The notes: generated by a model not told the origin, from the letters alone. Counted from the first letter of the stretch, positions 1 through 12,537 are shown. The stretch is DNA of 64,000 bases from Anopheles merus (GCF_017562075.2 NC_054082.1:36263442-36327441); one strand, 5' to 3'. Numbers and translations are program-made.

Positions 1-3000
1 ATGCCGTACAACCCGGACAGTTGTAAAGTAAACATGCCTGCCAACATCAATTGAAACGCTGGCTGACTGGCTGTAATGCAGATGCACTGTTGCTGTTATG
101 ACGTTTAACTCGGCAAGAATTGTTCAGCCTGGAAAAATGCAATTAATTTTGGCTCTTGCAGATAAGCTTTCCTGCGGGGCGAATTATTTATTCAAAGCCC
201 CGCTTCAGCTGGGACAGCTCTCACACCCTGGTGGGAGTCAGCAAGTAGCACGTGGCCACTTGTTTCTTTTTATGTTCGTGAGCTCCTTTTCCATCGTCAT
301 TATTACAGCTTACAGCGAATTGGTCCTTCAAGGAAGCAGGTTATCTATAAAACCGACAGCGTACGTTTACTGTTACCAGAAAGCAAAAGCCTACGAAGCC
401 GGAACAAGACTGCGTAATTGAAATGGATGTCTGAGAGTGATTAATGTGATTAACATAATTGCGCAGAGATGGCGGCAACTTAATTGTGAACTCACACCAC
501 CACCAATGCATTCGTTCGAGATATTCAAGTGTTTTACATGTTCTTTGTTTTTTTGTTGTTTTGCTTAAATGCGTTTGTTTTAAACGCTTCATCCAGCCTT
601 ACAGTACACTCCCACCTCCCTCCCACGTTCGATGAGCCTCAATATTGTGGTCAAATTTCCTGCCGGATCTCCGGCTTAATCAGTGAAGATGTTTAAATAC
701 CCTCCAACCCAGGGCGGGCACTTGGGCAGGTCTGCCAATTTCGAAATGAAACACACGCACACAGCACGATCTGGATTATTTCGCACTCCTCGCAACAACA
801 CTGAACCGTCGGTACACGAACGGTGGTGGATGGTCCTAAGATCAGGTTGATGATTTACGACGTTGTCTCTCACCTTCCGCACGGCGTTGCTACCGTCGAC
901 GGCATGGTTGTGGGTTTTGTGCTCGAAACGCAAAACCAGATACACACTAATCGAGCAGCAAAGCAAACTTGCTAGACAAACAAATACTATCCTAACACAC
1001 CGTCTCCCCTTCCCTCCCCTTATATGGGAAATTAGCTGCTGCGCTGTGTAAGTTTTGTGTCTGTTTACGTATATCATACATTGGTTTCATATTTTTACTA
1101 CTGTATACTTTAATGAGTGTAAATTACCGGCTGCAAGATGAAAGGGCATGTACAATTTGTTTGAATCACATACGATGGAAGTTCTTGTTTTAGGCGCGGT
1201 TGGTTTAAAAACAAAAGGAAAGCTGTTCAATTAAGGCACGATAAAAGCCTTTTGTATGGAAGCTAAATCTCAACATCTTTAATGGGATTAAGGGTGTATA
1301 AATATCGGAATTTTGCACAACATAATAATGAGATTCTGAATTTAGTCCAATGGGATTTTGGAATACTTTCTTCAGCACTCACATTCAGATTTCTTACTGG
1401 ATAGATTTCAACTGTATCATTTTGCGATCCTTTCACAGCAAGGATACCATGAGGTAAACCACCCTTTGAATCAAGCCAATCGATGGACTGTTGTCTGGAG
1501 AGCACAGTTGATACAGTCCATATAAAATTCATACAACAATTGTCCGTTTTCCATCGTTCTCAGAATGCACCCTGTTGGCTTAAGCTGTTGAATATTCTCA
1601 AGCCCTTACGATTGGTTACACCAGCAGACCTATACAGTTGAGCAGCAGCATGCAGGAGGTACGTATTTCCCAGACACTGTAGCAAAGAAAGGAATGTGTG
1701 TTTGAACGGCGTCTGCTGTTGCTCGGTTCAATTACTTATCGATTTCCGTCTTTTACTGAAGCACCTTAAACTAGCATAGCTGTTGCCCCAGAATGCACAT
1801 CAATTCATACGATTGACCATAATAAAATGCGAAACTAAGACACTGAGACGAAGCACACTGAAGGTGAACAGAAGAAATGTTCTCACGTAACAATGCTTCA
1901 TGGGATAACGTGCGCCAGCTGACTCCAGTACGTAACGCGAAGCCGTCCACCGACACCGTGCTCGTCTATTCAATATTCAAATGATATCCCTCACTGCACC
2001 GAACCATTTCCCGGCGGGAATCGTAATGGATTATTATTAACCACCCTAGCTGAATTCCCGAAGGCGCGGTTGAACTGTCGGTGGATATGGGCACACACAT
2101 ACAAGCGCTCTTTACCTCTGGGGTGCTATAAGAAAATCGGAAAGTAATTCGTACCACACCCATCATGTACCACGAACCGATGGTCACAAAACTTCCCCCA
2201 ACTATTCGCTTTATTGAACGCAATCACTAGCACCACTTTCACGCTAATCCAATTTATCTTTCTTCCACGAACAACTAGAAACGGTTCGCAACGGCCACCT
2301 GGCAGCACCGTGCACAATCTTATCCAGTTACTGCACATTTCACACAGACGACGACAACGACGACAGTGACGACGAAATCAACTAGGAAGTGACAACGCTC
2401 GAGCGGAACCGACGGAATGTCACCAATGTCAACCACGTTTTATGGCAACTGGGGCGCACCGAGCAACCTCGGCTTTTCCACTGACACTGATCACTTCCTG
2501 GACTTACATTGCTGATTACAGTCATTATTACCCTGGGCCAAGGAAATGTGCGGAGCGTAAAATTCGGGAAAACTCTATCGTGATAATCGTTCCTGGAAGA
2601 CGACACTCGGGTCTTACATTTTACGTAACCCTTGTCGACGCTTCAAAGGTGGACAAAGCTACAAGCTACAGCTCAGCTAGTGAGCTAGTACAGTCGTTCC
2701 AAAACACATTTTAAAGATCGGTAGATCATAGTCCCAATTAATTGGTTTTAGCTTCATAGAACAACTTTTCTTCAATTTAACATTTTACTTGCACAGTTTT
2801 GCACACTTGCGCATTGATCGGATGTATTGTACCAACATTACCACAATGTCAAAGTAACTGCTGCCTAATCGTGCGCAATCGTCCCGAATCACTTTTCTCG
2901 TCAATGACGGAACAAACATGTACTATCCCACATTTTTCAAATTAAACTCTTTTCATAAAAAAAATGCACGTCAAAAAAATAAAACTAGACGCTACAGCAA

Positions 3001-3734
3001 ATGTTTTAACATTACTATCCATAAACTGGACCAGGTACATAGAACATGCCAGGGCACAACCGAGTGCAGGGTCGAGCTCTAATAATTGCCGCTAATTTAA
3101 TTTATGAACGCCATCACGCTCACAACCACACAGGCGGTAGATTTTTGTGAGCTATTTTTATTAGACACTGTGAAAACCGACACCAGCACTAACTCCCTAA
3201 CGGACACAACACAGGGACGCATAGCAGGAAGCAATAGCATAGTAAAGTTACGGCACTGTTGGATATTCATCAATCTCGATCCGCACCGCACACGATCGTT
3301 GCACAGGAAGTACTTGAAATTCGATAGCGATCGGCCGCCATGCTCGTCAGTAGCGAATACACAACCCCACAGCCCAGGCCCTCACTTCTAATGCGTTCAT
3401 CATCTTGAGCCGATCTTGAGGCGATTAAACGATCCCAATATTACGATAGGTAAATGCACATAACATAATTTTGGGCTTGTTAAATTACCAAATTACTTTT
3501 CCTAAAATCACTAAGAAACTTCCGAACCGTTTTGTTTGAGCAAAAAATGACACATTAATGGTAAACGACGATCGAAATTAAATCGAACTGAAGGTATTTT
3601 ACAACAGATACTCACTTCAAACCACCGTGCGATCACTTCTCGAAAAATTTGCTTTTGTCGCATTCGGAAACTGTAATGGCGTCCTTCACCACTAGCACCA
3701 TGTTGGTTTCTCGATCGATTTTTTCATGCCTTGT
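1..3734. other. intergenic, no confident gene
   Basis: No reading frame here has convincing coding character on its own. The minus strand at 1263-1857 holds pieces that look like an eroded gene (separate entry). Around 2350-2375 there is a short CGA-rich stretch. Other frames of 60-95 codons overlap each other on both strands and lack good start contexts or splice signals. I see no tRNA or other RNA gene. Confidence 0.5.
1263..1857 (-). pseudogene. possible eroded minus-strand gene fragment
   Basis: Read on the minus strand, a strong 3' splice site (a pyrimidine run ending CACCTTCAG) lies just above 1857. It is followed by a cysteine-spaced segment beginning CASSQCLSFAFYYG and ending CILGQQLC, then a stop. 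The spacing recalls a PAN/apple module. A second acceptor (CTTTGCTACAG) precedes 1679. Below it the coding-like text jumps between frames: one contains TMENGQLLYEFYMDC, and another (about 1263-1532, 89 codons) contains WLDSKGGLPHGILAVKG and VEIYPVRNL, loosely like a DM9 repeat. No single frame joins them, so a frameshifted relic or a mis-read set of exons are both possible. Family names are guesses from short motifs. Confidence 0.22.
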
Positions 3735-3962
3735 AACGTGTGTTTGTTTGTAGCCGGTCTAATGGTACAGTCGTCAACTCGTACGACTTAACAACATGCC
3801 CGTCATGGGTTCAAGCCCCAAATAGACCGTGCCGCCATACGTAGGACTGACTATCCTGCTATGGGGGGAAAGCAATAAGTCACTGAAAGCAGCCAACCCC
3901 ACAAGTGTGTTGGCAGGCCTTGACCGGCATCGGTTGTTGAGCCAAAGAAGAACGTGTGTTTG
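3735..3962 (+). mobile_element. tRNA-derived SINE copy 1 (SINE200-like)
   Basis: The element body runs from about 3747 to 3950 and is flanked by the 12-bp direct repeat AACGTGTGTTTG at 3735-3746 and 3951-3962, the target-site duplication. The 5' part is tRNA-like, with an RNA polymerase III B-box-like GGTTCAAGCCC near 3809 and an A-box-like stretch upstream. The 3' part ends in GAAGAAG. Four more copies in this window share the same core. I recall SINE200 of Anopheles gambiae as a match; the name needs a library comparison. Confidence 0.9.
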
Positions 3963-4460
3963 AACCAGACACGAGTGCTTTGCTTCATATTTTTTTGTCC
4001 TTTGGTTTGGTTAAAACTTTTTTTTCCGTTGCTCACTTTACACATCCCGTGTGATCCTTTGCACGTTTTCGGTCTACAGGAAGCATCAGAATCAGATACG
4101 ACACTTTTCCGAAGGCTTTTCTCCTTCCTCGATTCGCACGATACGATCTTACAAAGTACTCACTGAAACGTGACTGCACACGCAGCGCACACTCCACACC
4201 TTTCCTGAACACATCCACACGCTCCCACTAACACTCTGCCGCCCTCACGGTGTGTGCAAGTGTTCCACAGGCTCATTGATCCCCGGTCCCGGTCGATCGG
4301 ACACACCAGCCGGGGTATTTTTCAGCGACAGGAGCCGGGTAACTTAACGGCATGGAATTTGGCACAGTACTGAACGGTACGGGAAAATGCGAACACGAAA
4401 CACGCCAACTCGCCCGTCCGAGAACGTCCCGAAACGTTCCGTGCCCGAGGGTATGCGGCG

Positions 4461-4484
4461 ACTCACCACGGTGCCGTGGTGAGT
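4461..4484. repeat. 24-bp palindrome with a donor-like site on both strands
   Basis: ACTCACCACGG and its exact reverse complement CCGTGGTGAGT are separated by the dinucleotide TG. Each arm, read outward, gives GTG followed by GTGAGT, which fits the 5' splice-site consensus, so both strands carry a donor-like sequence at the same place. It sits in a GC-rich patch without a confident gene. Confidence 0.6.
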
Positions 4485-7461
4485 TTAGCCAAGACACAGT
4501 ACCATGCTTTCCAGCCGTTGGCCGTTGCTGTGCAATTTCAATCGTGCGGTTTGAAATTTGAATTCTAATACGCTCGTGACAATTGTGAGTGAAGAGGGGA
4601 ATTACTTCAGAAACGGTAAAATGTAGACGGGGAAAAAACTGTGTTCGATGGTTGAGATAATATTATTCTGACTAACTAATATTATTATTATTATTCAACT
4701 GTCGCATTTTAAGTTTATCTCGTTCCAAAAAAAGTCACAAACATAAACTTAAAAAACACACATATACTCTAGCATGGTTCTTTGCTCCATTGCTCAGCTA
4801 ACGTTTGCTCTTGCCGGTTACCATATCAAACGAATGTTAATTCGCAACCACCCCCAGCAACAGCAAAGTCGCCGAGTGAAACTTTTATGCATCATTATGT
4901 GGCGGGTGCGTGGTTGAAACGGTGCAAGTTAGCTGTAAATTTAGTTGCTTACTTCATCGAAACGCGTGTACCTGTGATGTGGGTATCAAGCTTGTGATCA
5001 TCATCATCGTTTCCGCTCAAGCCCAACCTGGCCCGGGGTGAGTGCGAATGAGTGAGACACAGTTAAGTTTGTGCCAAAAACTTTTCCCAATTGAATCAAA
5101 GCTGAAGCTTTGTTCATAGATGGGAGGGGAAAGGAAAAGTTTTCTACCCATTTGCAATTAGGGGCATACTGTAAAGATGATAGATGAAATGTGCTGTGAA
5201 TTATGTTTTTCAATGCTCATGTGATGCAAATTACAGTGGGACAGCTGAGACACTCTGTCATTGGGAAACTTTTCCCTGCATGCACACACACACACGCTGT
5301 CGTAATGGAGTGATCATAGAGAGTGAGGAAAAAACAGATAAACGAATGCATGTTGTGTAAAGTCAGTATCCGTGCGCCGGCCATAAATACTTGTAATTTG
5401 GGAAAACTTAATTTACTTCCTCTTCAGTAACTGACCTGTAGCCGCACCGCTGTAGGAACACTGATCTACGTCCGGAGTGTAATTGTTTCCGTCGTAAAAT
5501 GACACCAGCTCCTAATCTCTTACAAAATGGGGAGAAAAGGGCAACGAAATGCTTTATCAAATTTATACCACCACCCTTGGTATGCGAGTGTATTGAAAAT
5601 GGTACAGTTTTGCAAGCGTAAGGGAAATTCGGCCAGAAGCTGTTGGCAGAGCCATTTGCTGTGCGTGATATTCCACCCAAAGCAAATCGAAAGAGACGCT
5701 CTCGGCACACACACACACACGCGCGATTTGAAAACGAGTGACAGGTTTTATTATTTATTTTTTGTTGCATCTTTCCTTTTTCATTCGTTACCGCTCACTG
5801 TGCACTGTTTCGATACTGGTGCGAAGTGTTGGCATTGTTCCAACCTAATTCATCGCCAAAATGGACACAAGTGTACTCTGGACTGATTTACCTAAAGGCA
5901 CGTTTGCAAAACAGTACGATGGTGGGGGAGGTAAAAAAACACTATCAAAACTTCCGCGCTATCTACAGCCTTCATCAGCGTCACACTACCGTTTCGGGGC
6001 TGGTTTGTATCGTTCGGGGCAACGGCAATGTGCCGTGAGTGAGTAGCAATTTGTGGCAAAAACTCTAAACTCACGTGCCATTGTTAGAGTGCCGAAGGAA
6101 AATAAACATCCTGCCTGCTTCGCATTCGGGCCCAGGGGTAGCTGTGCAGCGGGATAGGTTTGGCGAATAAGTTGCTCCTGCGAAACAGTGCAAAACTCTC
6201 GTTAAACTCAAACAGTTCGTCTGTTGAACTTTGGCACAGATTTTTCACTGCCCTTGAATTGTGGTGGTATGGAAAAAGATGCTTCGACTCTTGAAAATAA
6301 TAATAATAATAATACAATGTTACTGTCATGTAGCATTACTTCGCAAAAAAGCAATTTTTCTAAATTATAACTATCGAATTAAAATTATGGAACTTATCTT
6401 CTTACTAAAGTTTGAAATATTAATTAAAGACGAATTGCATACAACGAATTTCACATAAAATAATAATTATTTTACAATTATTGTAAATTTTGTATTTTGA
6501 AGGAAAATAAGGTATTGAAAATCGATATTTAACAAAAAAAAACTATTTTTTATTTATTAGTAATTACTTTAATTTGTCATTTGATAAAGTTTTCATTGAT
6601 TGTTAAGATCGATTAATATGTATCTTTCTATAAAGACATAAACAAATCAGTATCAATCAATTTTCATTTGCTATTTGCTATTTCATTTGCTGCTCAGCCC
6701 TTGTGCTTGAATACAGTTTAAACTCTATTAGCAGGAAAATCTATTATAGACCTTCACCAAAGGCAAGGTAAGCATGAGATATCCGAAAATAAAATCATGT
6801 TGTTTTTTTTTTTCCAGTGAAAACCTCCGAAAATGTCAATCATATAAAAGTCAAAAAGTACAAAGCAGACATCAATCTTTTCGGTCACCTACTTCGCTAG
6901 CCGCGAATATGTTTTATAATGAAAGCAATCAATCTTAAATTAGTCAACCTTTTTTGCGTCGTAAAATCAGGGATCATGCTGCTTTTGCTACTAGAGAAAT
7001 AGGGAGTTAATTGACACATTGCAGTGCCGTCCGAACTGGTCAAGATTAATTACGTTATGTTGTCTAAATTAGGACAAAAATAAAGGCACAGTGTATCCTA
7101 TCCCATCTGATTGTTTTGCTTATAAAATACTTTTGATTATTTCGAGCATATGCTTAAATTAAGTACAATCACACATGTTTCAAATTTAGACCGCATTCGT
7201 GGTATGAAACATCGCAAAAATGAAATTGGCATTCTTCTGGGTACATTTTATTGTTGATACAAGAATACAGTTAATACTTCGTACTGCATATCCCTGGCTA
7301 CAACGATTGGGTGTAGTTGCATCGTCTATCCAGGCGGAAGAAAAACGGTCCTGTCTAGTCCACATCGTTTTGATAAATGCTGCTTAATATTTCGAGAAAC
7401 TGTATCTTCATAGTGGAGCGGAGTATCGGGAAGAAAAGGGGATATGAAATCCAGGACATAT

Positions 7462-7599
7462 TTATGATTCTATCCGCACCACTTGCTGGCCAACGAATAA
7501 AAGCATTGCCTGCACTGCCAGCACAAGAAAGAAAACAAAACTGATACAAACGATCTTCACTTTACAGAACTCAAGGATCGGTAGTTCTTTGCGGTGCAT
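7462..7599 (-). CDS. possible small secreted peptide, 45 aa
   Basis: Minus-strand ATG-to-TAA frame. After a polar start (MHRKELPILEFC) comes a strongly hydrophobic core (KIVCISFVFFLVLAVQA) whose end, AVQA, looks like a signal-peptidase site. Only about 14 residues follow (MLLFVGQQVVRIES). I see no TATA box or poly(A) signal that pins down a transcript, so this could be the first exon of a gene, a decayed peptide gene or chance. It resembles no family I can name. Confidence 0.2.
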   Translation of the reverse strand: MHRKELPILEFCKVKIVCISFVFFLVLAVQAMLLFVGQQVVRIES

Positions 7600-9516
7600 A
7601 GCAGAGAGGTTAAAAAAAACTTAAAGATAGATTTATGCAACGCAAGGAAAAATGGGGTAGTATCATAGAGCTGGATCGAAATCAGAAAACAACAAGAAAG
7701 TTCTTACTAGACAATAAGACACCGAAGACGGGATAAAAGCAAGTTTCAAAATTCCAACTCACCCACCCAACGAAAATCCGTTACTGCCACCAGCGAGCTT
7801 CCTCTTTGGTCCCATAAATAATGACGTAGACTTTTGAGTTTAAAGCCCTTCGGGGTACTATCGAGATTCAAGAGCACCAAGATGGACGTTTGGCCCTGCT
7901 TGCGCTACTCTTCTCCTGGCACTTACACCGGTTTCCACCGCGATGCTTGCACTGCACTATTTGTAGTAACAGGACAGCGGGATAAAGTACGTCGATACTG
8001 TGAAATTCGATTTTTTTCATGCATGATTTATCCTTAGCTATGCCCAACTTCAATATCATAATTTTTGTGAGTTACTCTCATGCAGCGAACAACAATATTT
8101 TCTAAATCACTAAATCAGTTTCGTAAATCCTTCAAAATATTGCCACGCTCTGCTCTTCAACGGCTTTAATCGCTAGTTTTTAAGTTGTATGTCTATGAAA
8201 TGTATGCTAAAGTAAGGTTATCGTCAAATTTAGTGTGTTTAAACCACACTATCTGTTTTATATTTAAAGCTAGTTCAACAAACTGCGGCCTAACACACTG
8301 TTAAATCAGTCAGATACCTGTTAAGCCCCCGAAACCACACACTCGTTCCAATGTTACCCAAAGGGAGAATTTTGTTCCAGACTCTTGCATCAAAGTTGGA
8401 TAGTTTTAGTGGAATGCAATCTACACTAACTCTCTGCAAAGATTCTCATTCACTTCCAAGTGGGAGTGTATGTGTGTGTATATGTGTCGATTGGCAAGTA
8501 CATTACTTCTTCCTCTTGTTGGCACTCATCCAACCGAGGATTTTCACTTTTTCGCAAACTTTTACCAAGAATCGGAGCGGTTGCTTCTTATTGGAAATGC
8601 AGTAAACTCCCACAGCCAAACCGCGAACCTGTTAAGACGAGGATGACGGCAAGACTTTGCGGTTTGGAGGATTTCTCTTTTGTTTTGTTTTTCTTTCGCA
8701 TCAATCGTTCATACGGCTGTTTACAGTTGGCATTGTTTCATTAATTTTAAATACTACCCATTTGTGGAATAGCATATTTTCTCCCTCAATCACTTTGAGA
8801 TTTGTTTTTATACTATTTGTAGGTCCTTTAAATCAATACATTTGCGAGCAACATTCAATCTAATGAAAAGTGGTGGAAGTGGTTCATTAAACTTTCTTCA
8901 ATGTTTAAGGTAGTTTAAGTACACTTTTTAGATTCGAACCACTACTATGAACCAGTAAAGACAGTATCTATAAAAAATGCAAGTAATGCAAAACGAACTA
9001 ACATAATCTTTCTGCACATTGCTCGTGAACGATACCGTATTATCCTTAATCACCCCTAAGGCAGTATGATCGTTCAGCGGATGCCCAAGAGAATGGTGGA
9101 AAATGTCCAAAACAGCTACAGTGTCAGATGCAACTAACACAACTGAAGCAATATTTTCAACAAGCAAGATTTATCGCGAGTAATTAATAAACTCTTTACT
9201 GTTGGTCCTCCTTAGATGAGCTGCTGAAGTAACCGAAAGATGCTACAGAGATAATAGCTTTTGGCGCAGGAGCAATTGAAATCATTGTTGAAGTAATGTT
9301 TAATAATAATAATTAAATCATATGATAACTATACAACTACTCACTTATGTCGTTTAAATCTAAATATAAAAATCGAAACCCATTATCACGAATCATCACA
9401 CATACACCCAAAAGCTTTATCTGGCACAGACCCAAACATGTATTAAATAACCATTATTATTCACATTATTCAGCACAAATTGGTTTCTGGAAAGTTTTGC
9501 GAACTAAGTAACCCCA

Positions 9517-9545
9517 ATGGACAGCTTAAAATTTCATTCGGGTTT
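9517..9545 (+). CDS. LRR gene, coding exon 1
   Basis: Encodes the first nine residues plus two bases of the tenth codon. Upstream, an AT-rich TATTAAATAA at 9441 lies about 30 bp before a TTCAGC initiator-like sequence at 9469, a weak promoter candidate. The exon call rests on phase agreement and on completing the signal peptide. Confidence 0.65.
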
Positions 9546-10877
9546 GTAAGCTTCATCGCATTGGCAGTGACATTTTTCACCACGATCACCTTTTCATGGA
9601 TATTAACGCTGGGTTTGTTACCTCATGAGTACTGACTTTAAATATACTATCCACAAACGTTTCGTTCCAGTTTGCTATTGCTCTTGATAGCCATTGAACT
9701 CACCATGTCAGTTCACGTGCAGTGTCGGGGAAGCAAGTGTGTCGTAACCGGGATGAAATCTATCGAAGATTTCTTCGTGTTCCGGTACTTTCCGAACAGA
9801 ACGCACTTTATAGTGTTGGATAATTTACAAGTCGACCAGCTTGACATATCGCATCTCAATCCGACAGGAAGTGCCAATCGTAATAACATGATACAAAATT
9901 CTAAAACACTTAAAGCAATCAGCATCCCTAAGATGTCCGTGCTAAGAACGCTTGACATCAAACGGACGGGCTTGAGCAGCATCTGTTTCGAGGATAACGT
10001 TCATCTGCGTTCCCTAATGATATCGTACAGCTATTTATCGTCCATACCACCTACAATATTCAGAGCACAAGGTTTGACAAGACTTGAGATATCGAGTTCA
10101 TCCATTCGTACAATCGATTTCGCATCATTTTGTGATCTACCCGAGCTGAAGAAGCTGCTCTTAAGCGACAACAAAATACGTAGCATTGTGAACAGTTGCA
10201 CGAAGGAATGCAAGCTATACGAGTCGCTTGAGGGGATAGATCTGACGAAAAATAGGCTCAAAATGTTAAGCATGACAACATTCAGTCAATTAACTGCTCT
10301 CAGCGAGTTGATTTTGAGCAATAACTTGCTTCGAATGCTGTCAGGTGTTTACGTTTCCGATGAGCTGCAAATATTAGACCTTTCGTGTAACAAGTTGAAA
10401 TCGTTTTCCGTTTGCCGGTGGAGAATTCCGTTCCTCAAGACGCTTCGGGTTGATGCAAATCAGCTAACAGAGCTGCCTGCATGTTTAGATAATATCAGAA
10501 GTCTTAACAGACTATCACTTGAATCCAATAATCTTTCTGCTCTTGAAATGGACGAATTGGCATGGCTCGATAATTTACAGTATTTACATCTTAATGGCAA
10601 CAACTTACGAACGCTCACGCTGAACAGTTCTGAATTTCCAATGAAGTTAGAATTGCTGGAGGTTGAGCGTAATAACATTACTGAACTGAACCTTTGGTTT
10701 GTACCAGTGGCGTCCCTCAGGGTGAATGCAGATCATAATTTAATTACTAGCATTGATGTTAATGCTACTTCAACAAACATCAGCACAGTGTTTTTGCGAG
10801 AGAATCCAATTGATTGCTCAAGGCAGCATCCAGCACGGTGGTTCATTAGTGAGTGTAATGATGACAGTGATGAGTGA
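9517..10877 (+). CDS. secreted leucine-rich-repeat protein (LRIM-like, coil-less)
   Basis: Two coding exons, 9517-9545 and 9671-10877, joined across a 125-bp intron (donor TTT/GTAAGC, acceptor TTCGTTCCAG), give 411 aa. The start was chosen because exon 2 has no in-frame ATG before its hydrophobic LLLLLIAIEL core, while the exon-1 ATG supplies MDSLKFHSGF in the right phase and completes a signal peptide (about residues 1-27). Cysteines follow (VQCRGSKC), then about a dozen LRRs of the LxxLxLxxNxL type, for example KKLLLSDNKI, LSELILSNNLL, LQILDLSCNKL and LQYLHLNGNNL. A short cysteine cap (NPIDCSRQHPARWFISEC) and an acidic end close the protein. No transmembrane segment or coiled coil is seen. 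Mosquito LRIM/APL1 proteins are secreted LRR immune factors; this matches a coil-less member in layout, but membership is inferred. AATAAA occurs at 11042 and 11074. Confidence 0.85.
9671..10877 (+). CDS. LRR gene, coding exon 2
   Basis: Carries the hydrophobic core of the signal peptide, all LRRs, the cysteine cap and the TGA stop. An alternative, if the intron is wrong, is a start at the internal ATG at 9705 (context CACCATG), which would remove the signal peptide. Confidence 0.85.
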
Positions 10878-11224
10878 TATGCAGTATATTGGCAGTGCTC
10901 TTTAGAATCGTTGATAAGTTAGTTTGGGGTCAACCTGCAGTGAATTATGTATAATTATTTCTTAAATATTTACCAATTTTACCCAACGTCACCAATTGTG
11001 AAACTAGCTTTTAAAGGTTTGGAGAAACGAATTCTTATGACAATAAATTACGCGATTAAGTAATTAAGTAAAAAATAAATTAAGTGCTTATACGCAACAA
11101 AACTCTTGACTGCATAAATTTGATCGACTAACCTGATTTTTAATGTCAAGCACTTTTATCAGGCGATGTAAAAAAAGCCCATTTCAACATCATTAGTGCA
11201 TCGATTATAGTATTTTAATTACTA

Positions 11225-11416
11225 TCACAGGTCGTCTTCATTCCTTCTTTTTATATTCTGATAGCTGAGTAAAAAATTTGATCCATACATTTTTGCCCAT
11301 AAGTGCATCCTAATGGCATCTCTCAGTGCATCCAGATTTCGCTTCATGCATCTGACATCAATAATGAGCAAATCATCATCCTTCAACTGCAGGTCAATAG
11401 GCATAAGGGACACCAC
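11225..11416 (-). pseudogene. possible minus-strand exon or gene relic
   Basis: The minus strand reads LKDDDLLIIDVRCMKRNLDALRDAIRMHL and continues to a stop after KRRNEDDL. An acceptor-like sequence (TTGACCTGCAG) lies directly upstream. Above that, a different frame reads SMFHNLCETFPRVGTSFE and runs to VPYAY and a stop; the gap between the two is only about 34 bp, too short for a normal intron, so a frameshift is likely if they belong together. I do not recognise the family. Confidence 0.2.
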
Positions 11417-12237
11417 TTACACATAAGCGAATGATCCTTTCAAATGAAGTACCTACGCGAGGAAATGTCTCACACAAATTGTGAAACATGGAATTTTGTC
11501 CTCTCGCCAACAAACCTTGTCCAAAAAAAAAATCAAGCTATCAAGCTGCAGTTTGCAATTTCAATCACCAAACTTCACCAATCATCTGCAACTACTCTTA
11601 ACCTCGAGTAATGACGGGCACAGCTGCGGCAGGAAGTATCATTAAGGTTTAATGGTTTTCCACGATATATAAGCGCCCCGTCATTTGACGAACCACTAAC
11701 CCACCACAAACCATCCGCGGGAGATACACCGCCGTCCATACACTAACGAGCATCGCTGTCCTCGAACGGACAGAACAATGCAGCCGATGGTTTGCGTTTT
11801 CTTCCTTCCTGTGGATGTTGGTGGATGACCGGCAAATAACCAGAGAGTAAAACAGAAAAAAAAAATAATATACACTCCGCTTCCGCCTTCATTTGTTTCG
11901 ATCTCTGTCATTTTTTATGAGCGTTTGTTTGTGAGCTGTATGGCTGTGAAATGCAGCGATTTTTAATCTTTGTCACCATACACCTCTACTTCCGCTCCAT
12001 TTTTTTATCGATTATGGCCAGCTTGGACGCGCTGCCGTGGACGTGCATGAGCACGGTTGCAATTTATCGATCGAGCGTTCCGATCACTTCGCGTACGTGG
12101 TGTGACATGCCATGGCACAAAAAAGAGCTAGATCCACATATCATGCAATTGCTGGAAAACACAAACGACGGAAAAGGCTTTCGGACCACACACACACACT
12201 CCGCTAGTGGGAAGCTGTACTTCAAGTGGAACCGAAA

Positions 12238-12537
12238 CTAATCAATCAGACCATGTTTCGTGCCTGCATGGAATGTATGGAACAGTATCCTAGCAATGTT
12301 TAGCTCTCTCCTTTCAGAACGAGTAATAGTTGGAAAGTACCTCCATAGCAGTAAATGAAATTTGATTTCATCTAAAGCTAGAAAATTATTGTATACAAAA
12401 AAAAGCAGACTGTCTTCAATTGGGTGCAAAATTGATTCCATCATCTGAACAATTTTATTCATGACTTTTCCTATAAACGGTGACCGAATTCTCTTATCAC
12501 GCAAGCTCCATTTCCTTTTGCTATCATCTGTTCAAGC
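12238..12537 (-). other. minus-strand open stretch, unrecognised
   Basis: A frame of nearly 100 codons without stops. It starts after an acceptor-like AGCTTGAACAG and contains RSPFIGKVMNKIVQMMES and DEIKFHLLLWRYFPTITR. Length and composition are better than most of the surrounding AT-rich DNA, but there is no domain I can name and no partner exon. Confidence 0.18.

Larger units (their letters stand above)
3963..9516. other. intergenic region, AT-rich with a GC-rich patch
   Basis: A GC-rich patch at about 4150-4560 contains a 24-bp palindrome carrying a splice-donor-like sequence on each strand (4461-4484). From about 6290 to 7200 the DNA is strongly AT-rich, with an (AAT)n run near 6298-6314. 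A short minus-strand signal-peptide-like frame lies at 7462-7599 (separate entry). No other stretch is convincing. A minus-strand 79-codon frame at 8928-9167 is protein-like in composition but has no recognisable domain. Confidence 0.5.

Noticed and set aside
3809..3819. tRNA gene suggested by the B-box GGTTCAAGCCC
   Set aside because: It is the tRNA-like head of a SINE, repeated five times with duplications; no full cloverleaf.
11951..12241. 96-codon plus-strand frame with a hydrophobic start
   Set aside because: Hydrophobic start is weak and interrupted by charged residues, an AC repeat is inside, and no family is recognisable.
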